Below are positions 1-8,078 of a stretch of DNA of 33,328 nucleotides, piece after piece (the first letter of the stretch is position 1; every line of letters starts with the position of its first letter). The stretch is from Hyphomonadaceae bacterium (GTDB lineage: Bacteria > Pseudomonadota > Alphaproteobacteria > Caulobacterales > Hyphomonadaceae): NCBI GenBank assembly GCA_027485145.1, contig JAIXRO010000051.1, positions 1-33,328 on the forward strand, read 5' to 3'. A program made the position numbers and the translations under genes. Below the pieces are notes generated by a model. The model was not told the DNA's origin. It made no database searches and saw only the letters and a list, made by a program, of their open reading frames with translations.

Positions 1-647
1 ACGACGCCCATGTTGTGCGTGATCAGCACGATGCCGGTGCCGGTCTCGCGCTTCAGTTCATCCATCAGTTCCAGCACCTGCGCCTGAACCGTCACGTCGA
101 GCGCGGTGGTCGGCTCGTCCGCAATCAGCAGCTTGGGGCCGCAGAGCATGGCAATGGCGATCATCACGCGCTGGCGCATGCCACCGGAAAGCTCGTGCGG
201 AAACTGGTCGAGCCGGCGCGCGGCCTCCGGGATCCGGACGTGCTCCAGCCAGTCGACACACCGCTTGTTGGCCGCCTCGCCCTTCAGGCCCTTATGCAGC
301 GCAAGGATTTCGCGCATCTGGGCGCCGACCGTCATGTGAGGGGTCAGGCTGGTCAGCGGGTCCTGGAAGATCATCGACATTTCAGCGCCGCGGATCTTGC
401 GCAGTTCCGGCCTCGGCGCCGTCAGCATGTCCGTGCCGTTGAACAGGATCTGGCCAGTGGCCGCGCCATTCTCGGCCAGAAGGCCCATGGCGGCGAGGGC
501 AGACTGGCTCTTGCCGGAGCCGCTTTCACCGACGATGCCGAGGCATTCGCCGGCGGCCACATCAAACGAAATTCCCCTGACAGCGTTCACGGCGCCATCG
601 GCGGTGTCAAAGGTCACGGCGAGGTCTTTTACGGTCAGGATCGTCAT
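1..647 (-). CDS. Oligopeptide/dipeptide-type ABC transporter ATP-binding protein (5' part, runs off window)
   Basis: This is the nucleotide-binding subunit of a peptide/nickel-type ABC importer (OppD/DppD class), which powers solute uptake from the cytoplasmic face. The frame opens at ATG 647 (MTILTVKDLAVTFD) and is still open at base 1, giving about 215 residues; the family is usually about 320 or more, so the C-terminal part lies outside. Visible in order are Walker A (GESGSGKS), the Q-loop region (MIFQDPLTSLTPHMTVG, typical of the Opp/Dpp family), the ABC signature LSGGMRQRV, Walker B LLIADEPTTALD, and the H-loop THNMG at the window edge. All catalytic motifs are intact. Partner permease and substrate-binding genes are not in the window, so the substrate cannot be named. 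The family call is firm; the specificity is not. Confidence 0.93.
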   Translation of the reverse strand, partial: MTILTVKDLAVTFDTADGAVNAVRGISFDVAAGECLGIVGESGSGKSQSALAAMGLLAENGAATGQILFNGTDMLTAPRPELRKIRGAEMSMIFQDPLTSLTPHMTVGAQMREILALHKGLKGEAANKRCVDWLEHVRIPEAARRLDQFPHELSGGMRQRVMIAIAMLCGPKLLIADEPTTALDVTVQAQVLELMDELKRETGTGIVLITHNMGV

Positions 648-695
648 GCCCAACGGGTAGCGGCTTGAACCCGGCGCGCAAGAGGCATGGCGCAG

Positions 696-734
696 AAAAC
701 GGCCCGCTGCGTCCCCTCTGAGGGGGAACGCAGC
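696..734 (-). terminator. Intrinsic terminator after ompW
   Basis: The outer arms GCTGCG (706-711) and CGCAGC (729-734) pair, with an inner CCCCTC/GAGGGG stem (713-718 and 720-725). Read on the minus strand, the stem is followed within a few bases by TTTT (696-699). It sits 14 bases past the ompW stop codon and before the ABC gene, so it separates the two minus-strand transcripts. Confidence 0.75.
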
Positions 735-747
735 GCACCTTCAGGCA

Positions 748-1428
748 TCAGTATTTGTAAGCGAGGCCAAGCCCGACAACCAGCGGATCGATATCGACAT
801 CGGCATTGACCGTGGCGCCAAGGGCGGAGGTGAAGTCGACCTTCACGTCCGTGTTGATCCAGATCTTCTTGATGTCGGCATTCAAGGCGAAGCCGCCTTG
901 CTTGCCGTCGAGGTCATAGTCGACCCCGGCCTGCAGGGCAGGGCCGAAGCTCGGGTCATAATCGATCCCGTCCGCGACCGGGCCTTCATCCTCGTTGAAG
1001 AAGAAGGTCGCGTTCACGCCGGCGCCGATATAGGGCTTGAACCTGCCGGCGTTCCGGAAATGGTATTGCACGGTCAGGGTCGGCGGCAGCAGCCAGACAT
1101 CGCCAAGGTCGATGGTGGCATTGGTCAGGGCGCCCGGCACCGTCACGTTCACGGCGCTGACATCGTGCGGCGTGACCGCGAGGATCAGCTCAGCCGCGAT
1201 GTTGTCGGTGAAGAAATAGGTGAAGTCGAGTTCGGGCACATACTGGTCACCGATCTCGGCGTCGCCGGCGAGGTTGGTCCCGCCAACCGAGAGCCCGGCG
1301 GACTCATCGGGCAGCACGGCCAGCGCGCGGGCGCGCACCATCCAGGGATTGTCTTCGGCCATCGCCGGATCTGCAAATCCGGCAAAGGCGGCGCCTGTCA
1401 TCAGGGCAACAAGAAGAAACTTTTTCAT
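748..1428 (-). CDS. ompW: OmpW family outer membrane protein
   Basis: A small eight-stranded outer-membrane beta-barrel of the OmpW family, thought to give passage to small hydrophobic compounds. The 226-residue product matches the usual family length. A signal peptide is evident (MKKFLLVALMTGAAFAG, cleavage probably after AMA at about residue 24). The mature N-terminus NPWMVRARALAVLPDES is the diagnostic OmpW opening, followed by PELDFTYFFTDNIAAELI and the LPPTLTVQYHF and KPYIGAGVN segments. The chain ends in an aromatic residue (GLAYKY), as expected for Bam-dependent barrel insertion. It is monocistronic, with a strong terminator downstream. OmpW genes are often stress- or oxygen-regulated, but no FNR-type site was recognised upstream. 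Its ligand is unknown. Confidence 0.93.
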   Translation of the reverse strand: MKKFLLVALMTGAAFAGFADPAMAEDNPWMVRARALAVLPDESAGLSVGGTNLAGDAEIGDQYVPELDFTYFFTDNIAAELILAVTPHDVSAVNVTVPGALTNATIDLGDVWLLPPTLTVQYHFRNAGRFKPYIGAGVNATFFFNEDEGPVADGIDYDPSFGPALQAGVDYDLDGKQGGFALNADIKKIWINTDVKVDFTSALGATVNADVDIDPLVVGLGLAYKY

Positions 1429-1743
1429 GGCTCAGGTTCCATAATTCCATTGAGGGATGCCCCTCGTTAAACCCCTGTAATCGCAAGTGAAATTAGCCAG
1501 CTTGCCGCGCGTCCGCGCGCCGCGCGGCACAAGCGCGCGATTAGGTAATCGTCCGTATTGAGATGAAATCCGGAACGGTCCAGTTTCGGACAACTGCGGC
1601 GGGGACCCGCAGTGGAAGTCGCCGCCGGTTCGAGGACCGGAGCGCCTCGGGGCTCATTTGCCTGCCGCTGAGGAAAGGCTTGAACTTCCCGCCTCCAGTT
1701 GGGAACATGGGAGAGATCCCTGTTTCCGGCTGGAGTGTGCCTG
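1429..1743. other. Divergent intergenic region between ompW and the Fe-ADH gene
   Basis: This 315-base spacer has no credible gene; the open frames crossing it are shadows. It holds a GC-rich stretch of alternating CG (about 1503-1540) and a small inverted repeat GATTA-GG-TAATC at 1539-1550. It must contain both divergent promoters, but no convincing -35/-10 pair could be picked by eye. A GGAG at 1732-1735 serves as Shine-Dalgarno for the dehydrogenase. Confidence 0.5.
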
Positions 1744-2877
1744 ATGCCCGTTATGAACTTCCTGACCCAATGCGTCTTTGATTCCGGCGCGCTGAAACAG
1801 CTTGCCGCGCTGGCCAAGGGGAAAGGCATCTCCCGGCCCTTCATCGTCACGGACGCCGGCATCAAGGCGTCCGGCATCCTTGCCAAGGTCGAAAACGCGC
1901 TCGGCGTCGCGCCGGCGGGCGTGTTTGCGGAAACGATCCCGAACCCCACCGAGACCCAGACACGCCAGGCGACGGCGCTCTACAAGGAGTCCGGCGCGGA
2001 TGGCATCATCGCGGTCGGCGGCGGCTCGTCCATGGACCATGCGAAAGCCATCGGCCTGATGGCGAGCCATTCCGAACCGCTCGAAACCTACGCCGCGATC
2101 ATCGGCGGCGCGAAGAAGATCGGCAAGATCCCGCCCTTGATCGCCATCCCGACGACAGCCGGCACGGGTTCGGAAGTCTCCGTCGGCATGGTCATCATCA
2201 TGGAGAACGGCCGCAAGGAAACCTTCGCCTCTCCGAACCTCATCCCGGTCGTCGCGCTTTGTGACCCCGACCTGACGCTCGGCTTGCCGGCGGGCCTCAC
2301 CGCGGCCACCGGCATGGACGCGCTCACGCACTGTATCGAAGCTGTGCTGACGCCGTCGGTCAATCCGCCTGCGGAAGGTATCGGCTATGACGGCGCCCAG
2401 CGCGCCTTCGGGCAGGGCATGCTGGTGCGCGCCGTGAAGGACGGCTCGGACGCCGAAGCGCGCTGGCACATGATGATGGCGAGTTATGAAGGCGCGCTCG
2501 CCTTCGTGAAGGGCCTTGGCGGCGTCCATGCGCTCAGCCACGCGGCTGGACGGCTCTACGAGAAAAAGCTGCACCATGGCACGCTGAATGCGGTGTTCCT
2601 GCCTCACATCCTGCGCTTTCATCACGGCGCGGCAGACGCGAAATATGTCCGCCTGCGGCAGGTTATGGGCCTGAAGCCCGGCGCCGATCTCGCGGACGCG
2701 ATCCAGGACCTCAACAACGCGATCGGTATCCCGAAGAACCTCGGCGCCATGGGACTCGCCGCCTCGGACGGTCCCGGCATTGTCGAGTATGCGCTGAAGG
2801 ATCTCGCCCACTTCGGCAATCCGCGTCCGATGAGTGCGGACGATTATGCCAAAGTGTACGAGACCGCGCTCAGCTAA
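1744..2877 (+). CDS. Iron-containing (group III) alcohol dehydrogenase
   Basis: A cytoplasmic NAD(P)-dependent metal alcohol dehydrogenase of the Fe-ADH family. The start at 1744 (MPVMNFLTQC) is chosen because GGAG lies 8 bases upstream and it gives 377 residues, near the family's 380-390; an in-frame ATG at 1699 lacks this support. The N-terminal Rossmann-like half has the nucleotide motif GGGSSMDHAKA (about residues 92-102) and PTTAGTGSEV (136-145). The C-terminal helical half has the metal ligands: D192 and H196 in GMDALTHCIEA, H262 in GGVHALSH, and H277 or H278 in KLHHGTLNAVFLPH. There appear to be two extra residues between the last two histidines compared with FucO. The alcohol substrate cannot be told from sequence, and the neighbours do not form a pathway with it. 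Confidence 0.92.
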   Translation: MPVMNFLTQCVFDSGALKQLAALAKGKGISRPFIVTDAGIKASGILAKVENALGVAPAGVFAETIPNPTETQTRQATALYKESGADGIIAVGGGSSMDHAKAIGLMASHSEPLETYAAIIGGAKKIGKIPPLIAIPTTAGTGSEVSVGMVIIMENGRKETFASPNLIPVVALCDPDLTLGLPAGLTAATGMDALTHCIEAVLTPSVNPPAEGIGYDGAQRAFGQGMLVRAVKDGSDAEARWHMMMASYEGALAFVKGLGGVHALSHAAGRLYEKKLHHGTLNAVFLPHILRFHHGAADAKYVRLRQVMGLKPGADLADAIQDLNNAIGIPKNLGAMGLAASDGPGIVEYALKDLAHFGNPRPMSADDYAKVYETALS

Positions 2878-2886
2878 GCTGGGAGC

Positions 2887-3942
2887 CTACTCGGCCTCAA
2901 GAACCGGCAGACCCAGCGCGGCTTCTATATCCGCCCAGCTGACCAGCTTGAAATTCTGGTCCTGGCCCTTCTTGGGGTTGCCGTCGTCCTGCGCGACGAA
3001 CAGGCCGCGCGGGAAGCCGGGCAGGGCGCCGGAGTTGACGTCCAGACCGTCCGTATGCGTCACATTGTCGATATTCGGGTTGAAGTTCTCGGCGACCGAA
3101 AAGCTGCCCGGCGAGAGGTGCGGTGCCTTGCGGTCATAGACGACAAACCGGTCATGCGTCTGCGACGAGACCACGATCCAGCCCGCGCCATCCTTGCCGC
3201 GCCAGAGGGAGACGCCTTCGACGTCCGCAACCAGCCCGGCTGCGTCGCCCACTTCATCGATCAGTTCCGGTTTCGCGCCGTCCTCGCGGTAGGCGAGCTT
3301 CCAGAGTCCGCGGGCTTCCTCGCCGATGAACAGCAAGCCTTGCGCCTCGTCGAACACGCAACCTTCCAGTTGTGTTTCCAGCTTCACGGTCTTGACCAGC
3401 GTGCCGCCGAGTTCGGAGGCTGTAGCCGTCAGCGCCCAGATCTCGACCGTGCCATCCTTGTAGGTCACGCCCGCATAGTCGACGCCGTTCTCGCGCCCCT
3501 GGCAGATGCCGTACGGCTCGATCGTGGACACCGGCACATCGCCGCGATGGGAGACTTCGCGCGTGGCGCGGTCGATGAAGAAGACGGAGATCGCATTCGC
3601 CTGGTCATTGCTGGCGACCGCCACATCGTAGGGACGATCCGTAGACTGACGAAGGTCGACATTGTTCAGCCGCCCGATGCGCAGGTCCTTCGCGAGCACG
3701 CCTTGAAGCGTATAAACGACGAGGCCCGTTTGCTTGTTGGTGCCGAGGACGAGCGATTCGGCGCGGTCCTGCGGGTTGACCCAGATGGCCGGATCATCCG
3801 CCGAGTCGCCTTGCGAGCCGGCGGGCGCGGTCTCGACCGCCGCCGTCACGAACTTCTGGTTTTCAAGCACCGGCGGGGCAGACACGCAGCCGGCAATCAG
3901 TGCGAGCGAGGCGGCAGAGGCAGCAAGAAGGAAGCGGTTCAT
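2887..3942 (-). CDS. Beta-propeller phytase (3-phytase), lipoprotein
   Basis: A calcium-dependent beta-propeller phytase that removes phosphate from phytate (myo-inositol hexakisphosphate). Its 351 residues match the family. The N-terminus is a lipoprotein signal with lipobox LIAGC (Cys19), so the enzyme is probably membrane-anchored in the periplasm or at the outer membrane. Family signatures run through the chain: DDPAIWVNPQD, GTNKQTGLVVYTLQG, LNNVDLR, LEGCVFDEAQGLLFIGEE, VADVEGVSLW, DRFVVYDR, THTDGLDV and the C-terminal GLFVAQDDGN with NFKLVSWADI. Acidic residues in these loops bind calcium and phosphate in characterised members. It is divergent from a TonB-dependent receptor, a neighbour pair known for this phytase class in Caulobacter and relatives. 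The shared promoter carries PhoB-box-like repeats, suggesting induction by phosphate starvation. Confidence 0.95.
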   Translation of the reverse strand: MNRFLLAASAASLALIAGCVSAPPVLENQKFVTAAVETAPAGSQGDSADDPAIWVNPQDRAESLVLGTNKQTGLVVYTLQGVLAKDLRIGRLNNVDLRQSTDRPYDVAVASNDQANAISVFFIDRATREVSHRGDVPVSTIEPYGICQGRENGVDYAGVTYKDGTVEIWALTATASELGGTLVKTVKLETQLEGCVFDEAQGLLFIGEEARGLWKLAYREDGAKPELIDEVGDAAGLVADVEGVSLWRGKDGAGWIVVSSQTHDRFVVYDRKAPHLSPGSFSVAENFNPNIDNVTHTDGLDVNSGALPGFPRGLFVAQDDGNPKKGQDQNFKLVSWADIEAALGLPVLEAE

Positions 3943-4010
3943 GGGAAGGGTCCTTGATCAGATGGGCGGGCCGGATTTCGCCTTAGCGAGCACCTGTTAC
4001 ACAAAAGCGA

Positions 4011-4039
4011 CTGTCACAAATCTTATACCAATCCGTCAC
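4011..4039 (+). promoter_or_regulatory. Putative tandem PhoB box (three 7-bp repeats, 11-bp period)
   Basis: Three heptamers CTGTCAC (4011-4017), CTTATAC (4022-4028) and CCGTCAC (4033-4039) are spaced exactly 11 bases apart, with AT-rich spacers AAAT and CAAT. This matches the known PhoB-box layout of CTGTCAT-like repeats separated by four A/T-rich bases. A further CTGTTAC lies at 3994-4000 but out of phase. The site is in the 151-base divergent region between the phytase and the TonB receptor genes. That the phosphate regulator PhoB binds here is inference from pattern and context. Confidence 0.65.
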
Positions 4040-4093
4040 TCTATTGCGAAAAACGGGTGATAGCCGCCCGGTCATTACAACCCGGGGTGATCC

Positions 4094-6520
4094 ATGAAAA
4101 CCAGATTTTCGCTGCTCTGCAGCGCCAGCTTCGTAACCATCTGCCTCAGCGCCGCCATGGCCGCATCGGCACAGACGGCGCCTGCGCCGGCCACCGAAGA
4201 CGAGGAAGCCCTCCGCCGCGCCGAAACGGTCGTGGTCCAGGGCGGCATCACGTACCGCAACCGTACAGAAGCGACCGAACCGACGCTCGAATACGGCCAG
4301 GACTACTTCCAGCGCTTCGAGCCGCTGACCGCCGGTGACGCCCTGAAGCGCGTGCCTTCGGTCACCTTCCTGTCGGACGTGATCGAAAGCGACGGCGCCC
4401 GCCTGCGCGGCCTGGATCCTGGCTACACGCAGATCCTCATCAACGGCGAAAAAGTTCCGGGCAGCAACGCGGACCGCTCCTTCTTCCTCGACCGTATTCC
4501 GGCCGAACTGATCGACCGCGTCGAAATCGTCCGCTCCTCCTCCGCGCGCCGCTCGGGCGATGCGCTTGCTGGCACATTGAACATCGTGCTGCGCGACGGC
4601 TACGAGCTTGACGGCGGCTACCTGCGCGCCGGCGCCCTGCGTTTCGATGACGGCGAGTTCAAGGAAAGCCTCGGCGGCGTCTATGGCGGTGAGATGGGCC
4701 CCGGCCGTATCATTCTCGGCGCCAACCTCCAGGGCCGCTACAACCCGAAACTCAAAAAGTCGCTGCGCTATGGCGACAGCCCGGAAAACAATCCGGATTT
4801 CCGCGACGACGATTTCGACAACCGCGAAGACCAGACGGACACCCGCGACGGCACGGATTATTCGTTCAACGCCGAATACTCGATCGACGAGGCAGACTAC
4901 GATTTCGATATCGGCGGCTTCTACGTCTTCACCGACCGGACCGAAACCGAGCGGTCTTTCGAATACGATGACCCGACCGCCATCACCGGCCCGCTGCCGG
5001 ACGGCAACCTCCTGACCGACAACTCGAACGTCAACGGCATCGAGCAGACAAACTACAGCCTGCGCAGCCGCTACGAGCGCGACTGGTCGCTCGGCGAAAC
5101 CGTGTTCAAGCTGGGCTTCGCCAAGTTCGAAGACGACCAGACGGAATATGAAGAGGAAATCGATTTCGACGTCGATTACGATGACGATGAAGTGCCGGTG
5201 CTCGAAGGCGAAACCTTCACGACCGCCATCGTGGACGAGGAAACCTCGGCCGAGATCGCTCACAAGTTCGACGTGTTCGAAAATTCGACGCTTGAGTTCG
5301 GCTTGTTCTATCAGTCGAAAGAGCGCTCGACCGCCATTCTTGCGGCTGAGGACGAAGACGAACTGGACTCGCTGACCGGGTACGATCAGTTCCGCAATCG
5401 CCCCGAAGAGTTTGGCCTCACCTATGTGGATTTTGAGCCCATCGCGGGCGGCCTCAGCGATCTTGAAGAAGACCGTCTCGACGGCTTCGTGGTGCTCAAC
5501 GGAGAGACCGGCCGCATCGCCTGGGAAACCGGCGTTCGCTACGAAACGACCGACGTCACGATCAACGACCAGACTGCAGATGACGACCTGCAGAATGTCG
5601 AAAACGACTACGCGTTCTTCCTCCCGTCGGCGCACCTCAAGTTCGACGTCACCGATGCCGACCGCCTGACCTTCTCGGTTGCCCGTACGCTTCGCCGCCC
5701 GAACTTCAACTTCGTCTCGCCCGCCCTTCTGGAAGGCGAGTTCGGCGACAACGACTTCATTGGCAACCCGGGCCTCGAGCCGGAAAACGCCTGGGGTCTC
5801 GACGTGGGTTATGAGCGCCGCCTCGGCAAGTCGGGCGTGTTCGGCGTCAACGTGTTCTACCGGGATGTCAAAGACCTCGTGGAAGTCACCAATACCGGCG
5901 CCCCCTCCGATGCCTATTGCGGTGATTTCGAAGATGATGAAGGCTTCACCTGCGACCAGGCGCTTGCGGGCAATGCGGCCGCTCTCGCTGTCTTCGATCC
6001 GGACTCGTTCGTCCTGACACCCCAGAACGTCGGCGACGGAAAAGTGTACGGCATCGAGTTTGACCTCTCGACTCCGCTGACCAGCTTCGGCCTGCCGAAC
6101 ACCGGTGTGTTCGCCAACGTCTCTTTGCTCGACAGCGAGATCGAAGACTTCGCCGGTGAGCGCCGCTTCAACGACCAGTCGGAGTTCGTCTACAACTTCG
6201 GCTTCGTCCACGACCTGCCGGAACTCGCCGCCGCTTTCGGTGCCACCTATCGCAAACAGGGCGACGCTTTCGGCCGGATCGCCGCTGAAGAAGTCACCAC
6301 TTCGTACGGTGCTGACCTCGAAGTCTTCATCGAGAAGAGCCTTGGCGAACGCTTCACGATCCGCGCAGTCGGTTCGAATCTCCTGAACACCAAGAAGGAA
6401 GAAGTCTTCAACAAGTTCGACACGATCGGTGACCAACTCGATCGCGACTTCGACGAATACGAACTCGAATCCGAAGAAGCCGGTCCGGTCTTCCAGGTGA
6501 TCGCGCGTTACGCCTTCTGA
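4094..6520 (+). CDS. TonB-dependent outer membrane receptor, probably for phytate or its breakdown products
   Basis: An 808-residue TonB-dependent transporter for active uptake across the outer membrane. It has a signal peptide (cleavage near ASA, residues 24-26), a TonB-box-like ETVVVQG (44-50), and a plug domain at about 60-180 with LINGEKVPGSNADRSFFLDR and DRVEIVRSSSARRSGDALAG. A long 22-strand-type barrel follows, including the family signatures FSVARTLRRPNFNF, NPGLEPENAWGLDVGYERR and the C-terminal VIARYAF ending in phenylalanine. Extracellular-loop regions are strongly acidic (for example DFDVDYDDDEVPVLEGE), which might suit calcium-bound substrate. The gene is divergent from the phytase and followed at once by a terminator, so it is monocistronic. 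The substrate assignment is inference from the phytase neighbour and the putative PhoB box. Confidence 0.93.
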   Translation: MKTRFSLLCSASFVTICLSAAMAASAQTAPAPATEDEEALRRAETVVVQGGITYRNRTEATEPTLEYGQDYFQRFEPLTAGDALKRVPSVTFLSDVIESDGARLRGLDPGYTQILINGEKVPGSNADRSFFLDRIPAELIDRVEIVRSSSARRSGDALAGTLNIVLRDGYELDGGYLRAGALRFDDGEFKESLGGVYGGEMGPGRIILGANLQGRYNPKLKKSLRYGDSPENNPDFRDDDFDNREDQTDTRDGTDYSFNAEYSIDEADYDFDIGGFYVFTDRTETERSFEYDDPTAITGPLPDGNLLTDNSNVNGIEQTNYSLRSRYERDWSLGETVFKLGFAKFEDDQTEYEEEIDFDVDYDDDEVPVLEGETFTTAIVDEETSAEIAHKFDVFENSTLEFGLFYQSKERSTAILAAEDEDELDSLTGYDQFRNRPEEFGLTYVDFEPIAGGLSDLEEDRLDGFVVLNGETGRIAWETGVRYETTDVTINDQTADDDLQNVENDYAFFLPSAHLKFDVTDADRLTFSVARTLRRPNFNFVSPALLEGEFGDNDFIGNPGLEPENAWGLDVGYERRLGKSGVFGVNVFYRDVKDLVEVTNTGAPSDAYCGDFEDDEGFTCDQALAGNAAALAVFDPDSFVLTPQNVGDGKVYGIEFDLSTPLTSFGLPNTGVFANVSLLDSEIEDFAGERRFNDQSEFVYNFGFVHDLPELAAAFGATYRKQGDAFGRIAAEEVTTSYGADLEVFIEKSLGERFTIRAVGSNLLNTKKEEVFNKFDTIGDQLDRDFDEYELESEEAGPVFQVIARYAF

Positions 6521-6549
6521 TACGGACCTTCCGTACACAGACAAGGACA

Positions 6550-6576
6550 GGCCGCAGCTGAGCGCTGCGGCCTTTT
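6550..6576 (+). terminator. Intrinsic terminator after the TonB receptor
   Basis: A perfect 9-bp stem, GGCCGCAGC (6550-6558) with GCTGCGGCC (6564-6572), encloses a 5-base loop and is followed by TTTT (6573-6576). It lies 30 bases past the receptor stop codon and before the convergent CHAD gene. Confidence 0.92.
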
Positions 6577-6587
6577 CATTTCAGGGG

Positions 6588-7457
6588 TCAGTGCGAAAGC
6601 TTCCACCAGGCCATGAGGCGCGCGCTATAGGCGTCCGGTGTCTCGGATGTCAGGCGCCGCGCCGTGCGCAAGGCCCGTCGCAAGGCGTGCCGGCGTGAGC
6701 GGGTGATCACGTCCCCCGCCGCCTCGGCGTCGGCTTTGGCCAGCAGATGGGCTGGCACAGTCGCGGCCGCCTGTTCCAGCAGGCCGAGGTCGCGCCAGTC
6801 GCCGAGATCATTGCAAACCTGCTCGGCCGCCTTGGCATATCCGTCCATCACGGGCGGGAAGGCGCCGCGCAGAAGCAATGTGTGATACCAGTGGTCCTTC
6901 GCGCGCTTGCGCCAGTCATGCACGTCGTCTTCGGATTTCGTTTGCCGTGCGGCGGCCTGCGCGCGCGCTAGGCGCCGGTAGCTGCGCTCGAGGCCGGGCG
7001 AGAGGGCGCCCCAGCCATCCGCAGTGAGGGTCCAGCCGAGCGCCCGCGATTCGATCGCCTCGATCCGGGCGTTGAATTCTGACAGCAGGCGTTTGATCTC
7101 TGTCCTGCCAGGGGCATCATTGGTGTCCAGCGCCGCGCGAAGTCCGGCGGCCGGCGCCGCCGGCAGCGTCAGGGTTTCCATCGCTTCGACCAGTGCGCCG
7201 CGGTCCCGCAGTGCAGAGAGAAGCCCCGCCGCGTCTCGCAAGGCGGCAATCTCCTGGCGCGCCTCGGGAAACACCGGCGCGGCAAGGCGGACGAGCGCAC
7301 GCAGACGTTTCGTTCCCTTGCGCGCCTCGTGAACCTTGCGTTCCGATGCCAGCTTGCGGTCGGCGCGCGCCGCTGCGATCAGCGCGAATTCTTCCGCCGC
7401 GATCCGGCGCAATCCGTCTGTCATGGATGCGTCGTTGGCCTTGAACCTGTAGGACAT
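6588..7457 (-). CDS. CHAD domain-containing protein
   Basis: A 289-residue alpha-helical CHAD (conserved histidine alpha-helical) domain protein. CHAD domains bind inorganic polyphosphate through conserved His, Arg and Lys residues, and several localise to polyphosphate granules. The N-terminal helix VHEARKGTKRLRALVRL (about 42-58) is the diagnostic motif; a second basic helix, VHDWRKRAKDHWYHTLLLR, marks the duplicated half. No CYTH/triphosphatase domain is fused to it, so it is a stand-alone CHAD protein. The start MSYRFKAND (7457) is preferred over an upstream in-frame ATG at 7493 because the added residues are unlike the family; neither has a strong Shine-Dalgarno. It is convergent with the TonB receptor. 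Its proximity to phytase genes hints at phosphate metabolism, but that link is inference. Confidence 0.9.
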   Translation of the reverse strand: MSYRFKANDASMTDGLRRIAAEEFALIAAARADRKLASERKVHEARKGTKRLRALVRLAAPVFPEARQEIAALRDAAGLLSALRDRGALVEAMETLTLPAAPAAGLRAALDTNDAPGRTEIKRLLSEFNARIEAIESRALGWTLTADGWGALSPGLERSYRRLARAQAAARQTKSEDDVHDWRKRAKDHWYHTLLLRGAFPPVMDGYAKAAEQVCNDLGDWRDLGLLEQAAATVPAHLLAKADAEAAGDVITRSRRHALRRALRTARRLTSETPDAYSARLMAWWKLSH

Positions 7458-7569
7458 TCTGTGGCGGCGTCTCCCTGCGGGGTGAGATTGCATAGCCGCT
7501 GGACGACTTCCAATCCTCTCGCGCGCCCGGCGACTACATGTTCATGGAGTCAGGCTGGATCTCGATACT

Positions 7570-7581
7570 TGCAATTGCATC
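7570..7581. promoter_or_regulatory. Candidate MarR operator upstream of the marR-like gene
   Basis: TGCAATTGCATC at 7570-7581 contains the exact palindrome TGCAATTGCA and lies 44 bases before the MarR-family start codon. A near copy, TGCAATTACATC (11 of 12 identical), lies at 8080-8091 across the start of the porin gene. MarR regulators often bind short AT-rich palindromes near their own promoter and that of a target gene. Binding here is inference. Confidence 0.4.
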
Positions 7582-7624
7582 GAATTTGAGTAGCGTGATG
7601 GCCTTGGTTTCCTGACAGGTTTCG

Positions 7625-8041
7625 ATGATCGTCTGCACCTGCCGCGCGCTGTCCCAGGCCACCCGAAGGGTTCACCGGCTCTACGATGCGGCCCTCGCGC
7701 CGCTCGGCCTGACCATCGGTCAGTTCAGCCTGCTCTCGCAGATCCGCACCTCGCCTGGACAGACGCTGATGGAACTCGCCACCCGGAACATCATGGACCC
7801 TTCGACTGTTTCGCGCCTCCTCCGGCCGCTGATTGCGCGCGGACTGGTCGAGACGCTTGTCGACGCTGAGGACCGCCGCACACGCCGGGTGCGCCTGACC
7901 GAAGAGGGTGCGCGGCTCCAGGCCGAGGGCGTGCCCAAATGGAAAGCCGCCCAGGCGGGCCTCGAAGCCGCCATCGGCAGCACGGCCAACGCCGACCTGC
8001 GCGCCCTGCTGGGCACTGTCATCACAACCCTCGCGGACTGA
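7625..8041 (+). CDS. MarR family winged-helix transcriptional regulator
   Basis: A 138-residue MarR-type dimeric DNA-binding regulator, usually a ligand-relieved repressor. The N-terminal helix (LSQATRRVHRLYDAALAPLGLTIGQFSLL) matches the MarR dimerisation and ligand region. The wing-helix core follows: QTLMELATRNIMDPSTVSRLLRPLIARGLVE is the helix-turn-helix, and DAEDRRTRRVRLTEEG is the wing with its conserved D-x-R-x-x-x-V-x-LT pattern. The gene lies 37 bases upstream of a porin gene on the same strand, suggesting that it controls that gene and itself. Candidate operator sequences are at 7570 and 8080. The inducing ligand is unknown. A cysteine pair at residues 4 and 6 (VCTCR) could in principle sense oxidants, but that is speculative. 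Confidence 0.92.
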   Translation: MIVCTCRALSQATRRVHRLYDAALAPLGLTIGQFSLLSQIRTSPGQTLMELATRNIMDPSTVSRLLRPLIARGLVETLVDAEDRRTRRVRLTEEGARLQAEGVPKWKAAQAGLEAAIGSTANADLRALLGTVITTLAD

Positions 8042-8078
8042 TCCGATCGTGTCCCACCAACGTGCCGGAACTGAAAAC

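Noticed and set aside
1654-2811. Long minus-strand frame opposite the iron-containing alcohol dehydrogenase
   Set aside because: The plus strand encodes intact dehydrogenase motifs; the minus product has only composition-driven sequence.
3983-6544. 853-codon open frame on the minus strand opposite the TonB receptor
   Set aside because: It lies wholly antisense to a clear receptor gene, has no recognisable domain, and results from GAC/GAA-rich codons reading as GTC/TTC in reverse.
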